In this document: piece by piece, positions 8,164 to 16,634 of the stretch
How positions within the stretch are numbered: the stretch's first letter is position 1
Layout: each line of letters starts with the position of its first letter
Assembly (NCBI GenBank): GCA_035524095.1
Contig: DATKPK010000056.1
Span: 1 to 51,846 of the forward strand
Length of the DNA stretch: 51,846 nucleotides
Origin: DATJUF01 sp035524095
Lineage (GTDB): Bacteria > Desulfobacterota > Binatia > Binatales > Binataceae
Direction: 5' to 3'
The notes under the pieces: generated by a model
The model's input: the letters and a program-made list of their open reading frames with translations, nothing else
Databases searched by the model: none
Told to the model about the DNA's origin: nothing
Made by a program: the position numbers and the translations under genes

Positions 8164-9662
8164 ACGAGTTCACGCTAGCCTCGATTAACTTTGCCTGGCT
8201 CCCCATCCTGCCGCTGATCGCAATCGCGCTCGGCGCGATGGTCATAATGCTCGCGGGAGTTCATGTCGACGACGAGGATAGCAGCGGACTCGGCATCATC
8301 GCCCTGCTGACTCTACTGGCGGCGTTCGTCTTGACCGCCTTGAACTTTGGCGCGAACGCTCTGACCTTCGGAGGCTCCCTCGCGCTCGACGACTATTCGG
8401 CTTTTTTCGAACTCTTGATTATCGTCACCACGGCGATCACTGTCGCGATGTCGCTCGACTACGTTGCCGATAACGGCCTGGCGGGCGCCGAGTATTACGC
8501 CCTCATACTGATGGCCGCCCTCGGGATGATGCTGATGGCAGCCGCAGGCGATCTGATCATCATTTTCCTTGGCCTCGAAACGATGTCGATCGCGGTCTAC
8601 GCTTTGGCGGGGTTCATGCGGCGCGACGTCCGCTCGAACGAAGGCGGACTCAAATATTTTATCCTGGGGGCCTTTTCGACGGGATTTCTGCTCTATGGCA
8701 TCGCGCTGATCTACGGTGCCACCGGAACGATTCAATTGAACCCGCTTCGCGCGGCGCTCTCGGCCTATATGGCCACAAACCCGTTGCTGCTCCTCGGCGT
8801 CGGCATGCTGCTAATCGGTTTCTGCTTCAAGATAGCAGCGGTTCCCTTCCACATGTGGACACCGGACGCTTACGAAGGGGCACCAACGCCGGTCACCGCC
8901 TTTATGGCGGTGGGGGTTAAGATTGCCGCGTTCGCGGCATTCCTGCGCATCTTCCTGATTCATCTCGCTCCGATCAGCGAGCGTTGGACGATGGTGCTGT
9001 GGGTGATCGCAGCGCTGACGATGACCGTAGGCAATCTAAGTGCCTTGGTGCAGACTAACATGAAGCGGATGCTGGCCTATTCAGCCATCGCACATGCCGG
9101 TTACATCCTCGTCGGGGTCGCGGCAGCGCCGAGCGTCGCCGCCGGTGGCGCGATTCTCTACTATCTTCTTGGCTACGCCTTCACCAATCTGGGGGCGTTT
9201 GCTGTGGTGATCACGGTCGAGCGGCGCAATCGGCTTGGCGGTTTGATCAGTGATTATCGGGGCCTCGCAAGCACCAACCCCGTCTTAGCAGCGGCTATGA
9301 CCTTCTTCATGTTGTCGTTAACCGGCGTCCCGCCGCTCGCCGGTTTTGTCGGTAAATTCTATGTGCTTTCAGCCGCAATAAACGCTGGCCTGGTATGGCT
9401 GGTCGTGCTCGCAGTGATTAACAGCGCGATCTCGGCTTATTACTACATCGGCGTGGTGGTCGCGATGTATGCGCAGGAGGGTGGAGCCCCCGCGCCACGC
9501 ATGACTGCGCATCCGGGTTTGCTGATTAGCATAGCCGTTGCTGTAGCCGGCACTATCCTGATTGGCCTGCTGCCACAGCCCTACATGAGCGCCGCTGTTA
9601 ACGCGTTCGCTGCAGCAGTGGGCCATCCCGGCTATGCCACCGCGACCGCGATGCTTCCGTAA
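8160..9662 (+). CDS. nuoN: NADH-quinone oxidoreductase subunit N
   Basis: NuoN is the third antiporter-like subunit of complex I, next to NuoK. The protein has 500 residues. It carries IIIFLGLETMSIAVYALAGF with the conserved Glu, KYFILGAFSTGFLLYGIALI, and the broken-helix region KIAAVPFHMWTPDAYEGAPTPV. It is the last gene of the operon and ends 16 bases from the converging SDR gene. I see no strong hairpin between the two, so any terminator must lie inside one of the genes or be Rho-dependent. Confidence 0.97.
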   Translation: MNEFTLASINFAWLPILPLIAIALGAMVIMLAGVHVDDEDSSGLGIIALLTLLAAFVLTALNFGANALTFGGSLALDDYSAFFELLIIVTTAITVAMSLDYVADNGLAGAEYYALILMAALGMMLMAAAGDLIIIFLGLETMSIAVYALAGFMRRDVRSNEGGLKYFILGAFSTGFLLYGIALIYGATGTIQLNPLRAALSAYMATNPLLLLGVGMLLIGFCFKIAAVPFHMWTPDAYEGAPTPVTAFMAVGVKIAAFAAFLRIFLIHLAPISERWTMVLWVIAALTMTVGNLSALVQTNMKRMLAYSAIAHAGYILVGVAAAPSVAAGGAILYYLLGYAFTNLGAFAVVITVERRNRLGGLISDYRGLASTNPVLAAAMTFFMLSLTGVPPLAGFVGKFYVLSAAINAGLVWLVVLAVINSAISAYYYIGVVVAMYAQEGGAPAPRMTAHPGLLISIAVAVAGTILIGLLPQPYMSAAVNAFAAAVGHPGYATATAMLP

Positions 9663-9678
9663 CAATCCTTTGTGAAAT

Positions 9679-10461
9679 TCATAGCGGATGGCCGGTGAGT
9701 CCGGTGTGTGCGGTGACGCCGCCGTCCGCCACCACGATACTGCCGGTCATTAGTGAGGCATCGTCAGACGCGAGGAATAGCACGACGCGTGCGATCTCTT
9801 CCGGTTCGCCGAGGCGTCCCATCGGATGCTTCTCCTCGCTGTTCTTGCGCGCCCGCTCGGGGTCGCGCGAACGATTGATGATGCCGTTGAGCACCGCCGG
9901 CGTCGCAATCATGCCGGGACACACGGCGTTGATCCGGATCTTCTTGCGCGCATATTCTATCGCGGCGCTTCGCGTCAGATTGACCACTCCACCCTTAGCA
10001 GCATTGTACGCGCCCATCCGATAGTCCCCGCCAAGGCCTGAAATCGAAGCGGTATTGACGATCGCCCCGCCCCCTTGCGCCAGCATCTGCGGAATCGCAA
10101 AGCGCATCCCGTAAAAGACCCCGGATAGGGTTACGTTAATCGTCTTGTGCCAGCCTTCGATACTCATTTCGCCGACTGCGCCGCTAGTCGTGTAAAACGC
10201 GTTGTTGAAGAGGATATCGAGTCGGCCAAAGCGCTCGGCTGTGAACTTGACCATCGCTTCAACTTGCTCTGGGGCACCTACGTCGGTTTTCAGGAAGGCG
10301 GCGGAGGAGCCAAGATCCTTGCTGACGCGCGTCCCACCGACTTCGTCGATATCAGCGATAACTACGGTCGCGCCTTCCGCCGCGAATAGCCGGGTGGTGG
10401 CCTCGCCAATGCCCGATCCACCCCCGGTAACTACTGCAATTTTGCCATCAAGCTTTCCCAT
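9679..10461 (-). CDS. SDR family NAD(P)-dependent oxidoreductase
   Basis: This is a classical short-chain dehydrogenase/reductase of 260 residues. The cofactor motif TGGGSGIG lies at 12-19, NNA follows the fourth strand, the catalytic Ser is in NTASISG and the YxxxK pair is in YNAAKGG; the NAVCPGMIATP loop is also typical. An acidic residue after the second strand (ADIDE) suggests NAD rather than NADP. The substrate is unknown. I chose the ATG at 10461 because a GAGGA ribosome site precedes it and the protein then begins MGKLDGKIAVV; an ATG 42 bases upstream would add 14 unlike residues. The gene converges on nuoN. Confidence 0.9.
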   Translation of the reverse strand: MGKLDGKIAVVTGGGSGIGEATTRLFAAEGATVVIADIDEVGGTRVSKDLGSSAAFLKTDVGAPEQVEAMVKFTAERFGRLDILFNNAFYTTSGAVGEMSIEGWHKTINVTLSGVFYGMRFAIPQMLAQGGGAIVNTASISGLGGDYRMGAYNAAKGGVVNLTRSAAIEYARKKIRINAVCPGMIATPAVLNGIINRSRDPERARKNSEEKHPMGRLGEPEEIARVVLFLASDDASLMTGSIVVADGGVTAHTGLTGHPL

Positions 10462-10569
10462 TTCGCTTCCTCGTGGGCTTCGTTGTGAGCCGATCTTTTG
10501 CATAGCTGGCCCTGATACTCAGAGGCTGGCCCTCATGCGCCATGTTTGACCCGGTGGCAAGGCATCCCT

Positions 10570-11046
10570 TCAACTAGTCGCGCGTGACCGTTTGGCCTTC
10601 GGTTTGGTCCGCGCCGCGCTACGTGCACGACCCGGCTTACGCCCGTCACCACCATCTATTCGGGCGTAGGCGTCAGCCTCTATCTCGATCATGATGTCTG
10701 GATGCACCAGGCGGCGCACCTCGACCACCGTTGCAGCAGGCGGATTAGCTCCGAATGCCTCCCTATGGGCTCGTGCAACTGCTTCGAAATCGCCAATTTC
10801 GGTCAGGAATATCCGCGTGCGGACCACGTTGCTTAGCGCCATCCCAGCACGCTCCAGCACCGTCTCGATGTTCTCGATGGCCTGCCTTGCCTGCGCGTAC
10901 ATCTGACCGCGCCCGACCACTACTCCCTGCGCGTCGAACGCGGTGGTGCCGGAAATCAGAAGCCAGTCACCCGCTCTGACTGCCCGCGCATAACCAAACA
11001 TTGGCTCCCAAGGCGCGTTGCTGCTAAATCGCCTAATGTCCTCCAT
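10570..11046 (-). CDS. RidA/YjgF-like protein lacking the catalytic arginine
   Basis: The protein has 158 residues and the Rid fold. It has the AVRAGDWLLISGTTAFD strand pair, QARQAIENIETVLERAGM, VVRTRIFLTEIGDFEAVARAH and the terminal IEIEADAYA. In RidA the segment before the last strands reads PARS, whose Arg binds the imine substrate; here it reads PAAT. Proteins of Rid subgroups without that Arg are not active imine deaminases, so the role is open. A Lys/Arg-rich tail of about 25 residues follows the domain. The ATG at 11046 has AGGGGTGG just upstream; an earlier start would add a poor leader. Confidence 0.83.
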   Translation of the reverse strand: MEDIRRFSSNAPWEPMFGYARAVRAGDWLLISGTTAFDAQGVVVGRGQMYAQARQAIENIETVLERAGMALSNVVRTRIFLTEIGDFEAVARAHREAFGANPPAATVVEVRRLVHPDIMIEIEADAYARIDGGDGRKPGRARSAARTKPKAKRSRATS

Positions 11047-11494
11047 AGCCACCCCTATGGACCACGCCCCTCTATGCGCGAGATGTTTAAGTCTGACGAT
11101 TGCCGGATGGGTATTGATCCTCCAGCTTCCGATCCACCGATCGCATCGGTGAAACCACCGGATTTGCTCCACTGATCAAACGGCGCACTAATCTTCCAAT
11201 TCGCGAAGGCGCCACCACAGGAGAAAAATCGCCGCGCCGCATATCCAGTTCGTGCTCAATTACTCTTGCTTGGTTTTCTCCAACAACCGATCGCTTCATC
11301 TTCCCAACCTCCGCTACCATCACCCCGATACCGCGCGATAATTGCATATCCTGTCGTGGGCAAGCAAAAGATGGCTTGCTAGAATTGAATCGTGCAGTTG
11401 GCGTGACATTGTATTCGCGAAAAGCCTGAAGTATTGTTGGCGAGTTAAGAATGCAGCGCCTGATGCCAGCGCCGATAGCTTGAAGGAGGAAGTG
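11047..11494. other. Gene-free stretch between ridA-like and lipoprotein genes
   Basis: About 450 bases separate the divergent ridA-like and small lipoprotein genes. The open frames on either strand have no recognisable protein character and no good ribosome site. It must hold the promoters of both neighbours, but I do not see a convincing -35/-10 pair on either strand. Confidence 0.4.
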
Positions 11495-11701
11495 ATGCGC
11501 AAGTTCTTGATCCTGGGCCTGATCTCCACGTTCTTCGCTTTTGCGGCCATCGCCTGTAACAGTGAGTCATCGGCTCCGGCTCCCGAGGCCTCGGCCTCCG
11601 CGGCTCCAGAGGCTGCAACCCCCGCCCCTGAGGCTTCGACTGAAACCAGTCCGGCTACTGGTGATATGAGCAGTCCGGCGGCCTCACCTGCTGGTTCGTA
11701 G
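11495..11701 (+). CDS. Small Ala/Pro/Ser-rich lipoprotein
   Basis: The product has 68 residues. A basic N-terminus (MRKF), a hydrophobic stretch and AIAC with Cys at 21 form a plausible lipoprotein signal. The mature part of about 47 residues is made almost only of Ala, Pro, Ser, Glu and Thr and should be disordered. The ribosome site AAGGAGGA ends four bases before the ATG at 11495 and decides the start over an earlier in-frame ATG. I do not recognise a family. It may be an envelope spacer or simply a small surface lipoprotein. Confidence 0.7.
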   Translation: MRKFLILGLISTFFAFAAIACNSESSAPAPEASASAAPEAATPAPEASTETSPATGDMSSPAASPAGS

Positions 11702-11724
11702 AGTTCTCGAGCAAGATCGGTTTC

Positions 11725-11771
11725 ATCCTTCCGCACGCGATTGGCTGAAGTCAGGCGCGATGCGGAAGGAT
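11725..11771 (+). terminator. Long-loop inverted repeat after the small lipoprotein gene
   Basis: The arms ATCCTTCCGCA (11725-11735) and TGCGGAAGGAT (11761-11771) are perfect 11-base inverted repeats separated by 25 bases, starting 24 bases after the lipoprotein stop. No U-tract follows, so it may be an RNA hairpin that stabilises the 3' end rather than an intrinsic terminator. Confidence 0.45.
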
Positions 11772-11905
11772 ACTCATCTCCTGACGGCTGACGGGCAGTT
11801 CAGCAAGCCTAAGGCCACTTAGAGCCTTAGCGCTCGTCTCAATTCCGCCACCGGTCTATTTCACCGCTTCCGCGCGGTTTCCCAACCCAACCTCGAAGTA
11901 CCGGC

Positions 11906-13360
11906 ATGGGTCAGGCTGCAGCATTCGAATCGTTGCGGCCCAAAGCCAGCCTTTCGCTCTTTGATTCCGCAGCGATCGTGGCGGGCTCGATGATTGGGTC
12001 GGGCATCTTCATCGTCGCCGCCGACATTGTTCGCGAGACCGGCTCACCGGCGGGTCTGCTGGCCGTATGGATAGCCAGTGGCTTGATGACGATGGCAGGT
12101 GCCTTAGCCTATGGTGAACTCGCCGGGATGATGCCGTGGGCGGGCGGACAGTACGTCTTCCTGCGCGAGGCCTATGGTGGTCTCCCGGCTTTCTGCTTCG
12201 GCTGGACTCTGCTGCTCGTAATTCAAACGGGCACTATCGCTGCAGTTGCAGTCGCCTTTGGACGTTTCGCCGGTGCGCTATGGCCGGTCATCGGTTCACG
12301 CGTATGGTTCGGCATTGGCGCCATCGGCCTGTCGGGCGAGCGCCTGGTTGCCGTGACCGTGATCGCATTACTTACCTTGATTAATCTGCGTGGTCTCAAC
12401 CTTGGTCGTATCGTTCAGAATATCTTTACCAGCACCAAGGTTTTATCTTTGCTCCTGGTTATCGTGCTTGGTTGTCTCTTAGCTCCTAACGCCACCGCGA
12501 TTCACGCGAACTTCGGTACAGCCGATGCGTTCTTCGGCAATCGTTCGCTCTCAACCGGTACGCTCGCAACATTCGGCGCTGCGATGGTCGGAGGCTTGTT
12601 CTCTTCCGACGCGTGGGCAGGAATCACCTTCGCTGCTGCCGAAGTGCGTGACCCCGAACGCAACCTGCCGCGCGCGTTGGCGATTGGAACCGGCGTCGTA
12701 ATCCTGCTCTATCTGCTGACGAACTTCGCCTATTTGTGCGAACTCCCGGCCAATACAGTACTGAATGCCGCCGCAACCGAAGGGCGAGCGGTTATATTTG
12801 CACGCGGAATCGCCCATGCGACCAGCGATCGCGTTGCTAGTGCCGCGATGGAGATAGTCTGGGGACACTCCGGTGCCGCGATCACCGCGATCCTCGTGAT
12901 GATATCCACTTTCGGCTGCGCGAATGGATTGATCCTGACGGGTGCGCGCGTCATCTATGCAATGGGACGCGACGGCAGCTTCTTCGCAGCGGCGGGCCAA
13001 CTAAACTCGGCTTCGATTCCCGCCTTCGCGCTCGTGATCCAAGGCCTCTGGGCTGCGCTGCTCACCCTCTCGGGAAGTTACTCGCAATTACTCGACTATG
13101 TGATTTTCGCGCAGCTACTCTTTTACGCCCTCACCGTTTCGGTCGTTTTCGTTTTGCGAATGCGCCAGCCTGCGATACTGCGGCCTTACCGAGCTTGGGG
13201 CTATCCGTGGATCCCGTTTTTCTATATCGTCGCGGCTTCCGCCTTGATGACCGACCTGTTAATCGTGCGGTCGGCCTATACTTGGCCGGGCTTGTTAATC
13301 GCGCTTAGCGGCGCGCCGATTTATCTTTGGCGCCAAAGGCGTTTGCAGCTTGCCGCTTGA
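11906..13360 (+). CDS. APC-superfamily amino-acid permease
   Basis: The protein has 484 residues and about twelve membrane helices. The first helix carries the broken-helix motif GSMIGSGIFIV that binds the amino-acid backbone in this superfamily, followed by LAYGELAGMMPWAGGQYVFLREAYGG, the helix 2-3 signature. The AAEVRDPERNLPRALAIGTG loop is also typical. Members carry amino acids or polyamines by exchange or proton symport; the specificity is not readable here. The gene stands alone and converges on the NTF2-like gene, with a strong hairpin between them. Confidence 0.92.
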   Translation: MGQAAAFESLRPKASLSLFDSAAIVAGSMIGSGIFIVAADIVRETGSPAGLLAVWIASGLMTMAGALAYGELAGMMPWAGGQYVFLREAYGGLPAFCFGWTLLLVIQTGTIAAVAVAFGRFAGALWPVIGSRVWFGIGAIGLSGERLVAVTVIALLTLINLRGLNLGRIVQNIFTSTKVLSLLLVIVLGCLLAPNATAIHANFGTADAFFGNRSLSTGTLATFGAAMVGGLFSSDAWAGITFAAAEVRDPERNLPRALAIGTGVVILLYLLTNFAYLCELPANTVLNAAATEGRAVIFARGIAHATSDRVASAAMEIVWGHSGAAITAILVMISTFGCANGLILTGARVIYAMGRDGSFFAAAGQLNSASIPAFALVIQGLWAALLTLSGSYSQLLDYVIFAQLLFYALTVSVVFVLRMRQPAILRPYRAWGYPWIPFFYIVAASALMTDLLIVRSAYTWPGLLIALSGAPIYLWRQRRLQLAA

Positions 13361-13361
13361 G

Positions 13362-13396
13362 ACCGGACCCAGCGTGCGATGCTGCTGGGTCCCGGT
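13362..13396. terminator. Hairpin between converging permease and NTF2-like genes
   Basis: The arms ACCGGACCCAGC (13362-13373) and GCTGGGTCCCGGT (13384-13396) pair over 12 bp with one bulge and a 10-base loop. It starts two bases after the permease stop and lies 12 bases from the converging gene's stop, so it can serve both. There is no U-tract. Confidence 0.6.
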
Positions 13397-13408
13397 ATCA
13401 ATGTCGGA

Positions 13409-13807
13409 TCATCCGAGCAGCGTTTCCTTCACCGTCAGCAAATCTACGTACTCGCGAATTCTGCGAATCTTGTTGTTTTCGACTTCAAAGATGAAGCAGT
13501 ACTCGTTCTCGTAATCCTTGCCGTTGAATGCCTTCCCTCGATTGGTCAACTCGATGATCACGGTGTCGCCTGCGCCATGAACCTTACGGATTTCAGGCTT
13601 CAGTCCTTCAGGAAACACATTCCTGATGCCTGATATAAATTTGCCAACATCGGCTTTGCCGCGCTTGAGCCCGGACACGTTTGCTAGATGGCCGGGAATA
13701 ACCCAGCTAATCTCGTCTGACATATTGGCCAGCGCCGTATCAGCATCACCCTTTGCGACCGACTGCCAAGTCCGGGTTATCAACTCTATGTTTTGTTCTG
13801 TGCTCAT
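13409..13807 (-). CDS. NTF2-like (SnoaL/ketosteroid-isomerase fold) protein
   Basis: The protein has 132 residues with the cone-shaped NTF2 fold pattern: a helical start (IELITRTWQSVAKGDADTALANMSDEISWVIPG), then strands with EIRKVHGAGDTVIIELTNRG, YCFIFEVENNKIRRIREYVD at the end. Proteins of this family include small isomerases, cyclases, hydrolases and non-catalytic binders, so no reaction can be assigned. AAGG sits very close before the ATG at 13807. It is a single gene converging on the permease. Confidence 0.85.
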   Translation of the reverse strand: MSTEQNIELITRTWQSVAKGDADTALANMSDEISWVIPGHLANVSGLKRGKADVGKFISGIRNVFPEGLKPEIRKVHGAGDTVIIELTNRGKAFNGKDYENEYCFIFEVENNKIRRIREYVDLLTVKETLLG

Positions 13808-13946
13808 CCTTCGTTACCGCCTTTTCGGATTTCATTGTTACTGCTCAACTCGTAGCGCTTCGACGGTACGATTACCACCTTCAAGCGCTCTGCCGCCGGT
13901 ATGAGTGGCCGTTTACACCCGGCGATAAACCCGGCACGATCTCCCG

Positions 13947-13962
13947 TGGCACAACGCTGGCA
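13947..13962 (+). promoter_or_regulatory. Sigma-54-like -24/-12 sequence before trmFO
   Basis: TGGCAC, five bases, then TGGCA differs from the TGGCAC-N5-TTGCA consensus at one place and keeps the GG-N10-GC spacing. The predicted start of transcription would fall at the trmFO ATG. A TATAAT at 13965-13970 overlaps the same interval, so an ordinary promoter is an equally possible reading. Confidence 0.25.
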
Positions 13963-13973
13963 ACTATAATTGG

Positions 13974-15320
13974 ATGGAACAGTTCGTAAACGTAATTGGC
14001 GCCGGACTAGCCGGCAGCGAGGCAGCGTGGCAACTCGCCTGCCGTGGCGCGACTGTCCGTCTCTTTGAGATGCGTCCGGTGCGCATGACTGAGGCTCATC
14101 AGACTGGCGGCTTCGCCGAACTCGTATGCTCCAATTCGCTGCGCAACGATTCCCTCGAAACTGCCGTCGGTGTTCTCAAGGAAGAGATGCGCAAGCTGGG
14201 CTCACTCGTGATTGCCGCGGCTGATCAAGCACGAGTCCCGGCCGGCGCTGCCCTCGCCGTTGATCGGGATGGCTTTTCCGAGCTGATTACGGCGTCACTG
14301 CAGACTCATCCCAATGTCACTATCGTGCGCGAGGAGGTAACGGCGATTCCCTGCGGCCTCACAGTTATCGCCAGCGGGCCGCTTACCTCGCCGGTTCTCG
14401 GTGATGCGCTCAACGAATTGATTGGCCCTCGTAATCTCTATTTCTATGACGCCATCGCCCCTATCGTCACCGCTGAATCGGTCAACATGGATCGCGCCTT
14501 CAAAGCCTCGCGCTATGACAAAGGCGGCGACGACTACATCAATTGCCCGATGACCGAGGCGGAGTACAACGCCTTCGTCGATGCTGTTATCGCCGCCGAA
14601 AAAGTCGCAGCCCATCCGTTTGAGAAACCGATTTACTTCGAGGGCTGTATGCCGATCGAAGAGATGGCGCGCCGTGGCCGTCAGACGCTCGCATTTGGCC
14701 CTATGCGTCCCGTAGGACTCACCGATCCTCGCACCGGCGAGAACGCCTATGCCGTCGTGCAGCTTCGCCAGGACGACCGCGCAGGTCGCCTGTTCAACAT
14801 GGTTGGCTTCCAAACCAAGATGACCTATCCGGAGCAGCGGCGCGTCCTGCGGATGATCCCCGGCTTGGAGCATGCGGAATTCGTACGGCTCGGCTCGCTC
14901 CATCGCAACACCTTTATCGATTCCCCTCGGCTCCTGCGGCCGACCCTCCAGTTGCAGACTCGCGAGGATCTCCTCTTCGCGGGCCAGATGATCGGTGTCG
15001 AAGGCTATGTCGAATCCGCCGCCACTGGCTTGCTCGCTGCGCTTAATGCAGCGCGCTGTCTGAGCGCCACACCATGCCTGATCCCACCGCCGGCGACTGC
15101 AATCGGCTCACTGATCGCCTATATCACTGACGCCGCTCGGCGTGATTTTCAGCCGATGAACGCTAACTACGGACTGATGCCGCCGCTACCGGCACGATCC
15201 CACGGACGGATCAAGAAGCTCGCGATGGGCAGACGTGCGCTCAGCGCCATCGACGACTGGATCGCTACCCACGCACTAGCCTTGCCAGATCACCAGCGCC
15301 ACGCTATCAGCGCCATCTGA
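13974..15320 (+). CDS. trmFO: Folate/FAD-dependent tRNA (uracil-5)-methyltransferase
   Basis: TrmFO makes ribothymidine at position 54 of tRNA using methylenetetrahydrofolate and FADH2. The protein has 448 residues. The FAD motif GAGLAG lies at 9-14, followed by RLFEMRPVRMTEAHQTGGFAELVCSNSLR, whose Cys is one of two functional cysteines; the other is in YFEGCMPIEEMA. The MVGFQTKMTYPEQRRVLRMIPGLEHAEFVRLGSLHRN-type region is diagnostic and separates it from MnmG. There is no Shine-Dalgarno before the ATG. It is followed 22 bases later by the Ppx/GppA gene. Confidence 0.96.
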   Translation: MEQFVNVIGAGLAGSEAAWQLACRGATVRLFEMRPVRMTEAHQTGGFAELVCSNSLRNDSLETAVGVLKEEMRKLGSLVIAAADQARVPAGAALAVDRDGFSELITASLQTHPNVTIVREEVTAIPCGLTVIASGPLTSPVLGDALNELIGPRNLYFYDAIAPIVTAESVNMDRAFKASRYDKGGDDYINCPMTEAEYNAFVDAVIAAEKVAAHPFEKPIYFEGCMPIEEMARRGRQTLAFGPMRPVGLTDPRTGENAYAVVQLRQDDRAGRLFNMVGFQTKMTYPEQRRVLRMIPGLEHAEFVRLGSLHRNTFIDSPRLLRPTLQLQTREDLLFAGQMIGVEGYVESAATGLLAALNAARCLSATPCLIPPPATAIGSLIAYITDAARRDFQPMNANYGLMPPLPARSHGRIKKLAMGRRALSAIDDWIATHALALPDHQRHAISAI

Positions 15321-15342
15321 AGGAGGTGAAAAGGATATCAGT

Positions 15343-16269
15343 ATGAAGTTCGCGGCCTTCGACGTTGGCTCAAACACGGTCTTATCACTGGTCGTCGAAG
15401 TGGTAGCTGGCAATCTTAGCCAAATCGGAGATTTCGCCAGAATCACGCGTCTCGGCCGCGGTGTCGACGCCAACGGCAGGCTCAATCCGGATTCGGCCAA
15501 GCTTACGCTCGATGCGATCGTCGAGCTGGCGGGCAAGGCGCGTGATCTCGGCGCTCAGCGCATCGTGGGTGTCGCGACCGCCGCTTTGCGCGACGCCTCT
15601 GATGGTGCGGCATTCATTGCCCAGGTTAAGCAACTCGCCGGTTTCGATCTCGAAGTCATCAGTGGTGAAACCGAAGCTGACCTCTCTTATCTCGCGGTCA
15701 AGCGTGGGCTGCCGCTCGACCCGGCCGCCAAGCTGCTTATCGTCGATATTGGAGGCGGCTCGACCGAACTGATCCGCGCCCAACCGGGCAGTCCAATCGA
15801 GGCGACCAGTTTGCAGATGGGCTCAGTGCGGCTGACCGAGCGTCACGTCAAACATGACCCGCCGACCAGCGTTGATGCAGCTGAAGTACGGCTCGACGCC
15901 GACGAAAAGTTAAAGGGGCTGCACTGGAACTATCAGCCTGACACACTGGTCGGCATCGCTGGTACGGTAACAACCATTGCAGCGGTCGCGCTTGGCCTCG
16001 AGGAATATGATGCGAAACTAGTGCATGGTCATCATCTGACGCATGACGAAGTAACCCGCACGCTGCTCAAGCTCGCCTCCCTGCCACTCGCGGAACGGAA
16101 AAAGCTCCCTGGCCTCGAGGAGGGACGGGCTGACGTGATCTTTGCCGGTGGGGCGATCCTGGAACGAATCATGGGCCATTTTCATCTCAACGAGGTTATC
16201 GTCAGCGATCAGGGCGTGCGCTGGGGCCTTGCTTGGCGCGAACTCGAAAAAGCCCTTGCCGCCCCTTGA
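15343..16269 (+). CDS. Ppx/GppA family phosphatase
   Basis: The protein has 308 residues of the ASKHA fold. The first phosphate loop is FDVGSNTVLSLV at 6-17, the catalytic GETEADLSYLAV follows, and the second phosphate loop is LLIVDIGGGSTELI; HHLTHDEVTRTLLKLASL is also typical. Family members hydrolyse polyphosphate or pppGpp, and this short form has only the two N-terminal domains and lacks the C-terminal HD-like part of E. coli Ppx. A full anti-SD match AAGGAGGTGA lies at 15320-15329, but the closer AAGGA at 15331-15335 fits the ATG better. It probably shares an mRNA with trmFO. Confidence 0.92.
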   Translation: MKFAAFDVGSNTVLSLVVEVVAGNLSQIGDFARITRLGRGVDANGRLNPDSAKLTLDAIVELAGKARDLGAQRIVGVATAALRDASDGAAFIAQVKQLAGFDLEVISGETEADLSYLAVKRGLPLDPAAKLLIVDIGGGSTELIRAQPGSPIEATSLQMGSVRLTERHVKHDPPTSVDAAEVRLDADEKLKGLHWNYQPDTLVGIAGTVTTIAAVALGLEEYDAKLVHGHHLTHDEVTRTLLKLASLPLAERKKLPGLEEGRADVIFAGGAILERIMGHFHLNEVIVSDQGVRWGLAWRELEKALAAP

Positions 16270-16333
16270 CCGGCGGTCAAACACTTCCCACTTTCGGCCA
16301 AATCCGCTAGGAAAAATCAACTCGGGGCCGTCT

Positions 16334-16603
16334 ATGACTAAAGCGGAGCTGATCGAAACGATTGCGCGCAATACGCGGCAGCACAAGAAGACCGTCGCCA
16401 TGACGCTGGAGCTTACTTTTGATCAGATTGCTCGTGCGATTCGCAAGGACAAACGTTTCTGGATGCCCGGCTTTGGCACATTCTCGGTACGCCGCAGACG
16501 CGCACGTAAGGGCTTCAATCCACGCACCAACGCCTCGATGACCATCCCAGCCGCACGCACGGTTGGCTTTCGCCCGGCACCCCGTCTCAAAGACAGCTTG
16601 TGA
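16334..16603 (+). CDS. HU/IHF-family DNA-binding protein
   Basis: The protein has 89 residues, the normal HU length. The helical dimer body (TKAELIETIARNT, then VAMTLELTFDQIARAI) is followed by MPGFGTFSVRRRRARKG and the beta arm with FNPRTNASMTIPA, whose Pro63 corresponds to the intercalating proline. The ending GFRPAPRLKDSL matches HU as well. The body is slightly more basic in the arm than E. coli HU. Such proteins bend and compact DNA. The chosen ATG gives the canonical N-terminus (MTKAELIE); an in-frame start inside ppx would be much longer and unlike the family. Confidence 0.93.
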   Translation: MTKAELIETIARNTRQHKKTVAMTLELTFDQIARAIRKDKRFWMPGFGTFSVRRRRARKGFNPRTNASMTIPAARTVGFRPAPRLKDSL

Positions 16604-16634
16604 CCGCCTCCCACCTCGATTAGCGTAGGCGCAT

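Noticed and set aside
11087..11347. An 86-residue reverse frame between ridA-like and lipoprotein genes
   Set aside because: No ribosome site, basic and low-order composition, and it overlaps the 5' region of the ridA-like gene.
16266..16280. TTGACC-GGC-GGTCAA palindrome overlapping the ppx stop codon
   Set aside because: Six-base arms in GC-rich DNA are expected by chance, and no T-run follows.
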